NCBI GenBank assembly: GCA_030447595.1
Contig: JAUJON010000001.1
Coordinates: forward strand, 1 to 64,000
Direction of reading: 5' to 3'
DNA length: 64,000 nucleotides
From: Thermosynechococcaceae cyanobacterium YX3bin19
GTDB taxonomy: Bacteria > Cyanobacteriota > Cyanobacteriia > Thermosynechococcales > Thermosynechococcaceae
Position 1 is the first letter of the stretch, and each line of letters starts with the position of its first letter. The notes under the pieces are model-generated. The model was not told where the DNA came from and did not search any database. It saw nothing but the letters and a program-made list of their open reading frames with translations. Position numbers and translations under genes: made by a program. Below are positions 1 through 10,318 of the stretch, in pieces.

Positions 1-97
1 AAAACAAGTTCGAGCCGTCAATAAATATAGCAACTCGGCCCCGGTTTTCCAGTACTTGTTCGGGGGTAAATACAGAGTTATTCTCTAAATTCAGCAT
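1..97 (-). CDS. LabA-like NYN-domain protein, N-terminus only (runs off window edge)
   Basis: Reverse strand from 97 reads MLNLENNSVFTPEQVLENRGRVAIFIDGSNLF; V-A-I-F-I-D-G-S-N-L-F is the NYN/LabA active-site start; no stop before window edge. Confidence 0.7.
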   Translation of the reverse strand, partial: MLNLENNSVFTPEQVLENRGRVAIFIDGSNLF

Positions 98-162
98 TTT
101 ATGATTATTTCCTCAGCGTTATTATTCGCGATGGTCAAAAGATGATTGATAACTTTGTTTGT

Positions 163-1743
163 TTAACTGCTCTCAGCCTCCAATCTTTGAAAGACGGGCT
201 GAGGGGTGTTCAGAGTTTGAGCCCCCGGCAAATGCCCCCACTGGGCATGCGTGGTATAAGGGACAGGGTAGCCGTTTTCAAACTCGATTGAAAAGCCTAG
301 TTGTTGATAGATTTTGCTGCTCGTGGTCGGAACGATGGGTGATAAAAGATAAGCTGCCAGCCGAACTGACTCCAAAACGGTATATAAAATTTGATTTACG
401 GTAGCCTGATTACCCTGTTTGTATAGGGTCCAGGGAGCTTGTTGATCAAGAAACTTATTTCCGGCTCTCACGAGAGTGAGCACTGCTTCACAGACGTGAC
501 TGAAGGCTAAGTTCTCGTAAGCTTGGGCGACGCGATCGCCCAAGGTCAGTCCTAGGCGCTTGAGGGGGTGAGCTGCTGGGATATCCGAGTTTGAAACTAT
601 GGGCACTTGCCCATCACAGTATTTCAGAGCCATTTTGAGGGTGCGATTAAGCAGATTACCCAGATCGTTCGCTAGATCCGCATTAAGGATATTGACGAAC
701 CGGGACTCACTAAAGTCCCCGTCGCGGCCAAACTCAATTTCTTTCAGAAAGTAGTAGCGAACGGCATCCGCACCGTAACGATCAACTAGAACGAGGGGAT
801 CGAGGGTGTTTCCTAAACTTTTTCCCATCTTCTGGCCCTCTCTCGTCAAATGACCGTGCCCAAACACACAGCCCGGCAGAGGAAGTGCCGCCGAGATCAG
901 CATCGCTGGCCAGTAAACCGCATGAAAGCGCAAAATATCTTTGCCAATCAGATGTAGGTTAATCGGCCACCACTTTTTTAGGGCATTCGCTAGCGTGGGT
1001 TCCTCCTCGGGATCTAGCAAGGCGGTGATATATCCTAATAAGGCATCAAACCAAACGTAAAGCGTATGGCTCGGATCCACCGGAACGGGAATTCCCCAAG
1101 CCAAATTCACCCGGGAGATTGAGAAATCCTGCAGCCCTTGGCGCACAAAGCTGAGAACTTCATTGCGACGAATTTCCGGCTGAATGAACTCGGGTTGAGC
1201 TTCATAGAGGGCTTCCAACTGGTCTTGATACTTTGATAAGCGAAAGAAGTAGTTTTGTTCGTCCCGCCACTCCGCGGCTCGATTGATGTGAATCGCACAA
1301 TGATGATTGGCCAGCAGCTCTCGTGCTTCTTTGAACTCTTCACACTCGACACAGTACCAACCCTGTTGCTGGCTAAGATAGATGTCTCCCTGTTCCCAGA
1401 CGCGATAAAAAAACTCTTGAACAATTGCGGTATGGCGGGGACTAGTGGTGCGGCTGAAGCGGTCATAGAGAATTTTCAACTGCTGCCAAGCAGTCAAAAA
1501 TCCAGCGGCAATTTTGTCACAGTGGTCCTGGGGCGATCGCTCCAAGCGCTCAGCAGTCCGCTCGATCTTCTGCCCGTGCTCATCGGTGCCAGTGATTAGA
1601 AGTACATCTCTATCGTGCAGCCGGTGAAATCGAGCAATAACATCCGCTGCGATTGTGGTATAGGCACTGCCAATATGAGGCAAGTCATTGACGTAGTACA
1701 GCGGAGTGGTCAGCGCAAAAGGGGTTTTATTAGCCACATTCAT
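163..1743 (-). CDS. metG: Methionyl-tRNA synthetase
   Basis: 526 aa; TTPLYYVNDLPHIGSAYTT (HIGH-type) and KMGKSLGN (KMSKS-type) motifs. Confidence 0.95.
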   Translation of the reverse strand: MNVANKTPFALTTPLYYVNDLPHIGSAYTTIAADVIARFHRLHDRDVLLITGTDEHGQKIERTAERLERSPQDHCDKIAAGFLTAWQQLKILYDRFSRTTSPRHTAIVQEFFYRVWEQGDIYLSQQQGWYCVECEEFKEARELLANHHCAIHINRAAEWRDEQNYFFRLSKYQDQLEALYEAQPEFIQPEIRRNEVLSFVRQGLQDFSISRVNLAWGIPVPVDPSHTLYVWFDALLGYITALLDPEEEPTLANALKKWWPINLHLIGKDILRFHAVYWPAMLISAALPLPGCVFGHGHLTREGQKMGKSLGNTLDPLVLVDRYGADAVRYYFLKEIEFGRDGDFSESRFVNILNADLANDLGNLLNRTLKMALKYCDGQVPIVSNSDIPAAHPLKRLGLTLGDRVAQAYENLAFSHVCEAVLTLVRAGNKFLDQQAPWTLYKQGNQATVNQILYTVLESVRLAAYLLSPIVPTTSSKIYQQLGFSIEFENGYPVPYTTHAQWGHLPGAQTLNTPQPVFQRLEAESS

Positions 1744-2161
1744 GAAGTTGATTAGTAAAATTTATAGCAGCCTAAAAATCCCTGTTTTTGTCCCTGGTCC
1801 AGTAGGAAGATTTGAGCCTGAACACCAAGCTAAAAGCTTGCTGAAGCAGATTGTTACGACAGTCAAAAAGCAAAAAAGAAAGCGATAAGGAAGACATTAT
1901 TTAACGCTTCTAATTATTAAAAGTAAATCAACTTATTAAATCTTAATTTAACCACAACCTGTGTAATAAATCCAGCGATCCTTCATCCGGTAAAGTGACT
2001 GCGAGTTAGAAAAGTTCTGCAAGCAGCCTAAACTGCTCCAGCATCTGCAAAACTTCTAGAATCGGTATTTCTGAGAATCTGGTGCCGAGGAGTTTAACAG
2101 GCAGGCGGTCTAAGTTTAGTAAATTAGTGTTAAGTAAAGAAATCGACTAGGTTTATCGCTC

Positions 2162-2884
2162 ATGCCGCTAGAGAAACCGCTTCTCGTTTCCCAACTGTTC
2201 CTCTCTGCCTTGGGAACCCAGAGGTTTCTTCACTATGGAGATCGCCTGCCCTCAGATAGCCCCCTCCTAGTGGTGAGTAATCACCGCAGCTTTCTAGATG
2301 CCCCCCTATTAATGGTGACACTCAACCGCTCAATTCGGTTTGCCTGTCATCACTACATGAGTCAAGTCCCTGTAATGCGTGAATTTGTGGAGCAACTGGG
2401 TTGTCTCACCCTAGAAGCGCCGGGGCGGAGACAGCGAAGCTTTTTTCAACAGGCAACGCGGTTACTTCAATCTCGGCAAGTTGTGGGAATTTTCCCGGAG
2501 GGCACACCGTCCATGCTCCAGGTTACGGCACCGCAAAAGATGGGAGAATTCCAAAGAGGGTTTGTTCACTTAGCTTTACGGGCAACCGTGCCGGATCTAG
2601 CAATTTTGCCAGTCGCGATCGCCGCCAGCCAAGAAACCAATAGACCCGTTGCTCCCCTGAAGCTATTGAGTTTATTTGACCCCTCTGAACCCTTGTTTCA
2701 GCAGAATGGCTGGCATCCAATGGTGATCTATCAACGGGTTAACGTGCTCATTGGCTCCCCCCATTGGGTTAGCCAAGCTGAACGTCAAGCCTATCAAGGC
2801 AAAGGGGCTAAATCTTTGGTGGATGAGCTAACCCACAACTGCCAGATGGAAATCGAGAACTTGCTGCGTCAGGGTTACTTCTAA
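2162..2884 (+). CDS. 1-acyl-sn-glycerol-3-phosphate acyltransferase family protein
   Basis: NHRSFLDAP (NHxxxxD) and FPEGTPS motifs of PlsC-type acyltransferases. Confidence 0.85.
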   Translation: MPLEKPLLVSQLFLSALGTQRFLHYGDRLPSDSPLLVVSNHRSFLDAPLLMVTLNRSIRFACHHYMSQVPVMREFVEQLGCLTLEAPGRRQRSFFQQATRLLQSRQVVGIFPEGTPSMLQVTAPQKMGEFQRGFVHLALRATVPDLAILPVAIAASQETNRPVAPLKLLSLFDPSEPLFQQNGWHPMVIYQRVNVLIGSPHWVSQAERQAYQGKGAKSLVDELTHNCQMEIENLLRQGYF

Positions 2885-2971
2885 TTGGCAGTCTACAGCC
2901 ATATCCCTAGCGAACTCGCTGGCGTGGCCCGAAAGCCATAACCAGCACAACTACTAGCTTTTCTAAATCTG

Positions 2972-3799
2972 ATGTCCGAAGTTAAAAGTCGCCTTTGCTT
3001 TCTAACGCCGACAAGATTGAATCAAACCTATCCCCTGTTTATCTTCCTACCAGGAATGGATGGAACCGGCAAGTTACTGCGAGCGCAAACGGCAGGCTTA
3101 GAAGCCGCCTTTGATGTGCGCTGCCTAGCGATTCCTCCTGATGATTTGACAGGTTGGGAGGGTCTGACGGAGCAGGTCGTTGATTTAATTCAAGCAGAAT
3201 TAAAAACTGCTCCTCGCCGCGCCATTTATCTCTGTGGTGAGTCCTTCGGTGGCTGCCTGGCTATGAAAGTAGCCTTGAAAGCACCGCAGCTATTTGAGCG
3301 AATCATTTTAGTCAACCCTGCATCCTCTTTCAATCAACGACCTTGGATTGGCTGGGGTACGTCTCTGGCCAAGTGGTTTCCGCAACCGCTTTACCAGTAT
3401 TTCTCAGTAGCCTTGTTGCCTTTTCTGGCTTCCCTAGAGCGAATTGGCCCTGCAGATCGCCAAGCCCTGGTAGAAGCTGTGCGATTTGTTCCTCAATCTA
3501 CCTCTGTCTGGCGGGTATCCTTGCTGAGCCAATTCAGATTAGAGAAATCCCAATTGCAAGCTCTAACCCAACCCATCTTGGTGATTGCCAGCGAGGCTGA
3601 CCGGCTGTTACCGTCATTGGCAGAGGCCGATAAACTGGTCAATAGCCTACCCAATGCTCGCAGAGTAATTTTGCCGGATAGCGGGCATGCCTGCTTACTC
3701 GAGACAGAGGTAAATTTCTATGAAATTTTGCGAACAGAGAATTTTTTGCGGGAGCACGACCCTGCTAGCAGAGAAGGGGCAGCTTCGAACGACTATTAA
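2972..3799 (+). CDS. Alpha/beta hydrolase
   Basis: LPGMDGTGKLL and GESFGGCLA nucleophile elbow; C-terminal DSGHACLLE. Confidence 0.8.
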   Translation: MSEVKSRLCFLTPTRLNQTYPLFIFLPGMDGTGKLLRAQTAGLEAAFDVRCLAIPPDDLTGWEGLTEQVVDLIQAELKTAPRRAIYLCGESFGGCLAMKVALKAPQLFERIILVNPASSFNQRPWIGWGTSLAKWFPQPLYQYFSVALLPFLASLERIGPADRQALVEAVRFVPQSTSVWRVSLLSQFRLEKSQLQALTQPILVIASEADRLLPSLAEADKLVNSLPNARRVILPDSGHACLLETEVNFYEILRTENFLREHDPASREGAASNDY

Positions 3800-4223
3800 C
3801 TTGTTTACAAAGTTTTAACTCGGTGCCCTGAGGGTTCCACTGCACCAGGTCAAAAATTTGGTGGAGAATATACAGGCCGCGACCGCACTCCCGCTCCTCG
3901 TGAGGTAGGTGCTTGTTAGGGCAAACGCAGTTCTGGCTGGGTGTATTAAATCCTGCACCTTGGTCAGAGATGACCCACCAGTATTGGGGACAGATGACAG
4001 AGAAACGAACTAAAACAGTTTTACTGGGGTCTAAGTTATTGCCGTGCTTAGCTGCATTTACTAAAGCCTCTTGCAGCCCTAGACGGAGCTCTGGCTGAAA
4101 ATTCGTGGGAACCTCGCTCAGCAATAAATCTAGGACAGGGTGGAGATATAGAGTAGAGGCAAAGCTAATTGTGTTCCATCGACGGCTAGCTGGACGAAGT
4201 GAAATAGCAAACACTTCAAACAA
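3765..4223 (-). CDS. Anti-sigma regulatory factor / HATPase_c (RsbW-like) protein
   Basis: LQEALVNAAKHGN and DQGAGF, ERECGRGLYIL motifs of RsbW-type ATPases; convergent overlap with hydrolase CDS. Confidence 0.8.
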   Translation of the reverse strand: MFEVFAISLRPASRRWNTISFASTLYLHPVLDLLLSEVPTNFQPELRLGLQEALVNAAKHGNNLDPSKTVLVRFSVICPQYWWVISDQGAGFNTPSQNCVCPNKHLPHEERECGRGLYILHQIFDLVQWNPQGTELKLCKQVNSRSKLPLLC

Positions 4224-4304
4224 CCTCGTAGCTTTTAGGTGAACAGATGTCCGTCTTTTGCATCATTAACCTAGAAATAACGGTACCTTGCAACCTTGAG
4301 CTTG

Positions 4305-4520
4305 CCCTTAACACTTCTTCAGTGAAGTATTGTCACATACCTAAAAGCATACTGAAGTTGAGAAGAACTTACAATCCTTCGGTTTTAATAATAATTAGTG
4401 TTTATATTTCTTCCCTTAACACTTATTCAGTGAAGTATTGTCACATACCTAATAGCATACTGAAGTTGAGAAGAACTTACAATCCTTCGGTTTTACTAAT
4501 AATTAGTGTTTATATTTCTT
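4305..4520. repeat. Two tandem copies of a 108-bp unit (4305-4412, 4413-4520), 3 mismatches
   Basis: Direct comparison by eye: cccttaacactt[c/a]ttcagtgaagtattgtcacatacctaa[a/t]agcatactgaagttgagaagaacttacaatccttcggtttta[a/c]taataattagtgtttatatttctt. Confidence 0.95.
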
Positions 4521-4576
4521 ATGGATAACAAAGGTTATTGAGTTGCTGCAAAATTCTTAGAGGCAGTAAAACAATG

Positions 4577-6157
4577 CTAGGGGAACTGTTCACGGTATAG
4601 TGCTACGATTCGAGCCGTGACTTCGGGGATAGTCAAATTATCGGTACAAATCTCAATCGCATCCGCCGCTTTTCTCAAAGGTGCAATTAAGCGGGTACTA
4701 TCTTTTTGATCCCGGGCATCAATATCCTGTTCCAGTTGCTGGAGGCTAACCTCTGCGACCGATTGTTGGAGCTCTTGCTGGCGGCGACGAGCCCGCTCTT
4801 GAACCGAGGCAGTCAAAAAGATTTTCAATTCAGCATCTGGAAATACGTGAGTGCCAATGTCGCGTCCTTCTACCGCAACGCCCCCTTGAGCACCATAGGA
4901 TTGCTGTTGTTTGACCAGCCCTCGGCGCACTGCCGGTTGGGCAGCAATGGCAGAGACCTGTGCCGTTACTTCCAAGCTGCGAATTGCTTGCGTCACATCC
5001 TGTCCGTTGATCCAGACTTGAGGGGGAACACTGGGATTCGGTGCCGCAACGAGCTGAATCTGACACTGGTTCACCAGCTCGGCGATCGCGGCTCCATCTT
5101 GGCTCGAAAGCCCTGACTGGAGAACCAGCCAAGTGACCGCCCGGTACATGGCCCCTGTGTCTAAATAGAGCAGTCCTAGTGCCTGGGCCGCTTTGCGGGT
5201 AACAGTCGATTTACCAGCTCCAGCCGGCCCATCAACCGCCAGAATTGGCAGTCGATTGTGCAGCAAAATATTGTCAATCAGCCGAGTGGAGCCAATCGAG
5301 GCAGCGATCGCTAACAGGCCAACCTCTTCAACTTTTTCCAAGGGAGCTAGAGTTGTAGGATGAACTAATTCAATATACTCAGGTTTGACTGCCGGGGCTA
5401 TGTCAAGCTGCCGCTGAACTGCTTGAATCAAAACACTACTGATGCGAATCCCTGAGTAAAAAATCTTCTTAGCTTGCTGTAAGCCGTGGTACAAGGCTGC
5501 TGCCTGTTGCTTTTGCACTGAAGTTAAGTACTGGTTACGAGTGCTGTAAGCCAAGCCACTGGCTTCTCGAACGACTGGGCACGGTACGACCTCAACCGGA
5601 AAATTTAGATCCGCTACTAACCGCCGAACGACAGCAAGCTGTTGAGCATCCTTTTGCCCCAGATAAATCCGCTGAGGCTGAACAATATTTAATAGCTTAG
5701 CCACTATCGTTGCCACGCCCTGAAAGTGCTGTGGCCGAGACTGAGCACATAATTGCCTCATCATCTCTAAGGGAGGCACAACTTGGGTAACTGAGTTGCT
5801 TGAAAAAAGCTGACTGGGTGGTGGAGCAAAAATGGCATCTACTCCGACTTGTTGACACAGAGCCTGGTCTGTTTGCAAGGCCCGAGGATATTGTTGAAAG
5901 TCCTCTTCCGGTGCGAACTGCAAGGGGTTAACAAAGATGCTGACCACTACAGTTCTATTTTCATACCGTGCCCGTTGAATTAGGCTCAGGTGCCCCCAGT
6001 GGAGTCCTCCCATTGTGGGGACAAAGCCTACTTCATTGAAGAAGTCAGCCCGATCAGAAGGAGCACCAATTGCTTCATGGCTTTGCCCAACTCGAAGGAC
6101 GCTAAGGAAGCGTTGCAAGTCAGCTACTGTTGTGAGTATCACTGGTTCGTGGGCCAT
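4577..6157 (-). CDS. panC-cmk: Bifunctional pantoate--beta-alanine ligase / cytidylate kinase
   Basis: N-terminal PTMGGLHWGHLSLI (PanC) fused to C-terminal AVDGPAGAGKSTVTR...YLDTGAMYR (Cmk); known cyanobacterial fusion. Confidence 0.95.
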   Translation of the reverse strand: MAHEPVILTTVADLQRFLSVLRVGQSHEAIGAPSDRADFFNEVGFVPTMGGLHWGHLSLIQRARYENRTVVVSIFVNPLQFAPEEDFQQYPRALQTDQALCQQVGVDAIFAPPPSQLFSSNSVTQVVPPLEMMRQLCAQSRPQHFQGVATIVAKLLNIVQPQRIYLGQKDAQQLAVVRRLVADLNFPVEVVPCPVVREASGLAYSTRNQYLTSVQKQQAAALYHGLQQAKKIFYSGIRISSVLIQAVQRQLDIAPAVKPEYIELVHPTTLAPLEKVEEVGLLAIAASIGSTRLIDNILLHNRLPILAVDGPAGAGKSTVTRKAAQALGLLYLDTGAMYRAVTWLVLQSGLSSQDGAAIAELVNQCQIQLVAAPNPSVPPQVWINGQDVTQAIRSLEVTAQVSAIAAQPAVRRGLVKQQQSYGAQGGVAVEGRDIGTHVFPDAELKIFLTASVQERARRRQQELQQSVAEVSLQQLEQDIDARDQKDSTRLIAPLRKAADAIEICTDNLTIPEVTARIVALYREQFP

Positions 6158-6241
6158 ACTAGTATTTTCTCAAGAATCTTCGAAGCAAGGCTCCAACCTC
6201 AAGAAATACTGCTGACTTGGATTAGCCGTGATGGTGCTCGG

Positions 6242-7133
6242 CTACTTCACGACGTCAACCCGGACTGGAGCAGTACCACTCCGGACAACACCGATAACCT
6301 GAGCTGCTTTTCTTGATAAATCAATCACCCGACCGTGGCTATAGGGGCCGCGATCATTAATTCGCACAATCACAGAGTGACCGTTGCGGGTGTTAGTAAC
6401 TCGTACCCGAGTACCAAAGGGTAAGCTCCGGTGGGCAGCCGTTAAAGCATACTGGTTAAATCGCTCTCCATTTGCCGTCTGTCTGCCGTGGAAACCTGGC
6501 CCGTACCAGGATGCCCAACCTTTAACCAGAAAGCTCAGGGGCTTAAAGACAACTTGCTTCAGGCGCTGAATAGAGACAGGACGACCAGGAATTTTACTTA
6601 AAGGAGGAGCATCGCCCAGCAACCGTCGCATGCGATTAGCCACTTGCAAAGCATCCGCTACTGAGTTATTAGTCTTATCGGGTGAAACGGTTTGAGCATT
6701 CAGCTCGACTAAGTGTTCGCTACCAGCACGGACAACGTGCTGGTTCCGTTTAGGATCCCAAATCACTTTGATTAATTTAGCGTCAAAGTTGCTGCGACTC
6801 AGTTGATTCAGCTTAGCGGCAACGGTTGTGGCTCGCCAGACTGGGTCTTGAGGGTTATTCACAGCGATTGCCTGGGAGGCTGTACTAGCCAGTAAGGGAT
6901 TGGTGCTGCCGATTGTGGCTACCTTTGCCCCGGTGGTTGCAGTTTGTTGAGATCCTAAAAATGTGAGAACTGGAATACTGCGAACGTACAGGCTCACCGC
7001 TACTTGATGATTCCTCCAAGCTGAGGTTGCAACTGCGAAACTACTTCATTTCCGCTGGCCTGACTGGAGGATGCTACACCTGCAGCTGTGATACATAAAG
7101 CAGCAATTAATCCATTCCAAATTTGTTGCTTCA
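6242..7133 (-). pseudogene. rlpA: RlpA-like double-psi beta-barrel protein, signal-peptide region frameshifted from the mature domain
   Basis: Open frame 6242-6997 has [58 protein letters not shown]; the ATG at 7133 reads [44 protein letters not shown]-stop in another frame, and the RlpA frame continues upstream as ..[20 protein letters not shown]. Confidence 0.75.
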
Positions 7134-7728
7134 TAAGCGTCTAGTAGAAGGTCCCTTAAAGGTCAAAGTTGTAAAGCTGCACTACTGAGCTAAACCCTGG
7201 TAAATGCAAGCTAAAACTCATACTCATTCCGCATTTGATGCAAAACTTTCCACAATATCATGAAGTTTTGCGTCGGGGATCGGGACTCACGAGTGATATC
7301 AGTCCAACATTCTCTTCTTGATCTACCCTACGAGGTAGAGGAAAGTACCTATCCCCTAGGGTTATACCAGCTTTTTCCCTTGACTGAACAATTAAAAATT
7401 CTATAGTTTTCCGAGAAACCTGATTAAATTCCAAACTAAAGTTGTAACAATTTAGGACTTGTATCCAAATTAGAAAAACTTATCAAAGCTAGGCTCAGGT
7501 GAGTAATTTTCAGGCACAAAGAGGTGACTCACTCTCATAGCAGGTTTGTAGGAGTCGAGCATCGTCGGAATAAAGCAGGTTTACACCATGAACTTTTAAT
7601 CGTTAAGGAATCAACGAGCTCTAGCCTCTAAAGCTCACTTGAGAGTGCGTTTATCTTCCCAGCTAGACGCTGCAAAGAGATGGTAGCAGCTTGAGCCACT
7701 TGTAAATGACTATCCTTTTGCAGGTATT

Positions 7729-8319
7729 TCAAAGCTGAGAGACTCTTTTCGCTGGAAGATGACCTAATGCTTCCGCCAAACGTTGTCGCACCAGCCAGTC
7801 TTCAGACTGGGCAAACCGGAGAATATTCTCAATGCCTTCTAAATCTCTAATTTCTCCGATAGCCGCGATCGCGGCTTGTTGCAGCACCACTTCTTGACTC
7901 TCTAGGGCCTGGATGAGAACACCATGGGCACGAGGATCTTTGAGATTACCGAGGGCGACAGCAGCACTAAAGCGGACCAGCCAATCAGTGTCTTCGTAAA
8001 AAGCGCGGACTAACGCTTCAAAGGCTCTGCGGTCTTCCAGGTAGCCTAAGGCTCCAGCCGCGTCGGCTCGAATCCCATAATCCGGGTCGGTTTCGAGTAG
8101 TTGCACCAGGATCGGGTAGCACTCTTCCGTCGGCTTTAGACCCAAGGCAAAAACGGCCATAGAACGAATTTGCAGATTCTCATCGTCTAAAACTTTTTTA
8201 ATTAAAGGAACCGCATCAACTGCGGGCACCTGCCGGAGAGCAGCCAGAGCCAGCATGCGATCGCGAGAGTTCTGACTATCTAACTGGGCCGAGATTGCTT
8301 CAACCTTAGAGTAAATCAT
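7729..8319 (-). CDS. HEAT-repeat protein (PBS lyase / NblB-like)
   Basis: Repeated HEAT units ([45 protein letters not shown]); start placed at MIYSKVEAI. Confidence 0.75.
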   Translation of the reverse strand: MIYSKVEAISAQLDSQNSRDRMLALAALRQVPAVDAVPLIKKVLDDENLQIRSMAVFALGLKPTEECYPILVQLLETDPDYGIRADAAGALGYLEDRRAFEALVRAFYEDTDWLVRFSAAVALGNLKDPRAHGVLIQALESQEVVLQQAAIAAIGEIRDLEGIENILRFAQSEDWLVRQRLAEALGHLPAKRVSQL

Positions 8320-8566
8320 AACTTTGTAAAACTTTACAAATAGGGTCTGCTTGACATTATAAACAACGTCTACACCCGCCAAAAATGACTACCTTTTACC
8401 GCTGTTCCTACCATCCTTAGTTAGAGCAGGAACATACTCTTTAGCAGCGGCTTATTTTGCTTTGGATCTAGAGTTAAGCAAGACTACTAATACACTGTAG
8501 CTACCTGCTCAGTAACTTTAGCAGCGCTAAGGAAGCTACCAACGTCAAAGATATTAAGTTATAGAG

Positions 8567-9127
8567 TTACCGCTCTCGCTGTTCTAACCATCTCTGGAGT
8601 TGAATTCTCAAGGCAATATAGGAGGGCAATTGATAATGCTCAACCAGCAGCCAAAGCACTAGAACGAAATGAAATAGAAACGTTAGCGCTGTCCAAAGGA
8701 TCGGAAACCAGTATCCAGTGCTGCCCGGCAGTGGCGGAAATGTATGGTAGGATAACCAAATTAAAGCTGGCGGCAACATAATAAGCGCCGTACCAACCAG
8801 CCAAATCACTAGAGTCAGATCAAAATCATCCTGCTGGACCGGTCGCCAGTTCCGCCCCGTCCAACGCCAGATAAAAGGTTGAGAACTATCTTCTACCCGG
8901 ATCGATTGCTCCTGAAGATTGGTCGTAAAAATATGACGGCAAAAGTTGCAGGCGAAGGCATCCATCAAGGTCAACGCTTCAATTTGACCATGACGACAAA
9001 CCGGACAGGTATAAGTTTCTTGATAACTTAGACCCGGATAATTACTCTCTGGACCGATTGGCGAGTGATAATTGCTTGAAGGCTGCATTCCCTGATTATA
9101 AAAGTTTTGCAGGTGTTCAGTCTTCAC
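8567..9127 (-). CDS. Zinc-ribbon plus transmembrane conserved hypothetical protein
   Basis: CPVC...CNFC followed by two hydrophobic segments. Confidence 0.6.
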   Translation of the reverse strand: MKTEHLQNFYNQGMQPSSNYHSPIGPESNYPGLSYQETYTCPVCRHGQIEALTLMDAFACNFCRHIFTTNLQEQSIRVEDSSQPFIWRWTGRNWRPVQQDDFDLTLVIWLVGTALIMLPPALIWLSYHTFPPLPGSTGYWFPILWTALTFLFHFVLVLWLLVEHYQLPSYIALRIQLQRWLEQRER

Positions 9128-9207
9128 TGATTGTTTGAGTCGGCAAACGAGAGAGTGGATAACTCGGTTAGACTAAAATTTACTGCCCTAATAATTCTTG
9201 AGAATCA

Positions 9208-10308
9208 TTGACGACTGTGACTTTAAGTCCACCGAAAACTCAAACTAAACAGTACTCTTGGCCCGGCTTGATCGAAGCTTACCGGCATTACCTGCCAGTG
9301 ACTGAAAGTACGCCAGTGATCACCCTTTATGAAGGCAACACGCCGCTCATCCCGGTTCCCTACATTGCGGCACAGATTGGCCGGCAGGTGCAAGTTTTCG
9401 TTAAGTACGATGGCCTCAACCCGACTGGCAGCTTTAAGGATCGGGGAATGACTCTGGCGATTTCAAAAGCAAAGCAAGCGGGCGCAAGAGCAGTCGTTTG
9501 TGCCAGTACAGGTAACACATCAGCCTCAGCGGCAGCCTATGCTCGACGAGGCGGACTGCGCGTGTTTGTATTAATTCCAGATGGTTATGTAGCCCTCGGC
9601 AAACTAGCACAGGCGTTGTTATACGGGGCGGAAGTTCTGTCAATCCAGGGCAACTTTGACCAAGCCCTCAACGTTGTGAAGCAGATGGCAGAGCAGTATC
9701 CTGTCACCTTAGTAAACTCTCTCAATCCATTTCGATTAGAGGGGCAGAAAACTGCAGCCTTTGAGGTTGTCGATACCTTAGGGAATGCACCCGATTGGCT
9801 TTGCATCCCGGTCGGGAATGCTGGGAACGTAACTGCCTACTGGATGGGGTTTTGCCAGTACCATGAAGCTGGCAATTGCGATCGCCTGCCCCGGATGATG
9901 GGCTTTCAAGCGGTAGGAGCTGCTCCCATCGTGACAGGGAAGGCTGTGGCGCACCCAGATACGGTGGCAACCGCAATTCGCATCGGCAACCCAGCCAACT
10001 GGCAACGGGCGATCGCCGTCCGAGAAGCGAGTCAGGGCGAGTTTAGAGCGGTAACGGACGCAGAAATTCTCACTGCTTATCAGATGCTCGCCACCCAGGA
10101 AGGGATTTTCTGCGAACCGGCTAGCGCTGCCTCAGTTGCAGGACTGCTGAAGCTGAAAGACCAAGTTCCTACTGGAGCAACAGTCGTCTGTGTTCTGACT
10201 GGGAATGGCCTGAAGGATCCTGAAACTGCTATCCAACAGCCGGGGCAGCAGTTCCATAAATGCATTAAACCTGAGCTCACTGAAGTTGCTCAAGTCCTTG
10301 GGTTTTAA
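9208..10308 (+). CDS. thrC: Threonine synthase
   Basis: 366 aa; LYEGNTPLIP, NPTGSFKDRGM PLP-lysine motif. Confidence 0.95.
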   Translation: MTTVTLSPPKTQTKQYSWPGLIEAYRHYLPVTESTPVITLYEGNTPLIPVPYIAAQIGRQVQVFVKYDGLNPTGSFKDRGMTLAISKAKQAGARAVVCASTGNTSASAAAYARRGGLRVFVLIPDGYVALGKLAQALLYGAEVLSIQGNFDQALNVVKQMAEQYPVTLVNSLNPFRLEGQKTAAFEVVDTLGNAPDWLCIPVGNAGNVTAYWMGFCQYHEAGNCDRLPRMMGFQAVGAAPIVTGKAVAHPDTVATAIRIGNPANWQRAIAVREASQGEFRAVTDAEILTAYQMLATQEGIFCEPASAASVAGLLKLKDQVPTGATVVCVLTGNGLKDPETAIQQPGQQFHKCIKPELTEVAQVLGF

Positions 10309-10318
10309 CCTTGTCTGC

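Noticed and set aside
1107-1599. Overlapping antisense ORFs in metG (and many similar entries in the ORF track)
   Set aside because: Opposite strand of a strongly supported CDS; no motifs.
4305-4520. CRISPR array
   Set aside because: Two 108-bp contiguous copies with no spacers and no cas genes nearby.
4577-6157. panC-cmk fusion as a novel gene fusion
   Set aside because: Known, widespread cyanobacterial fusion.
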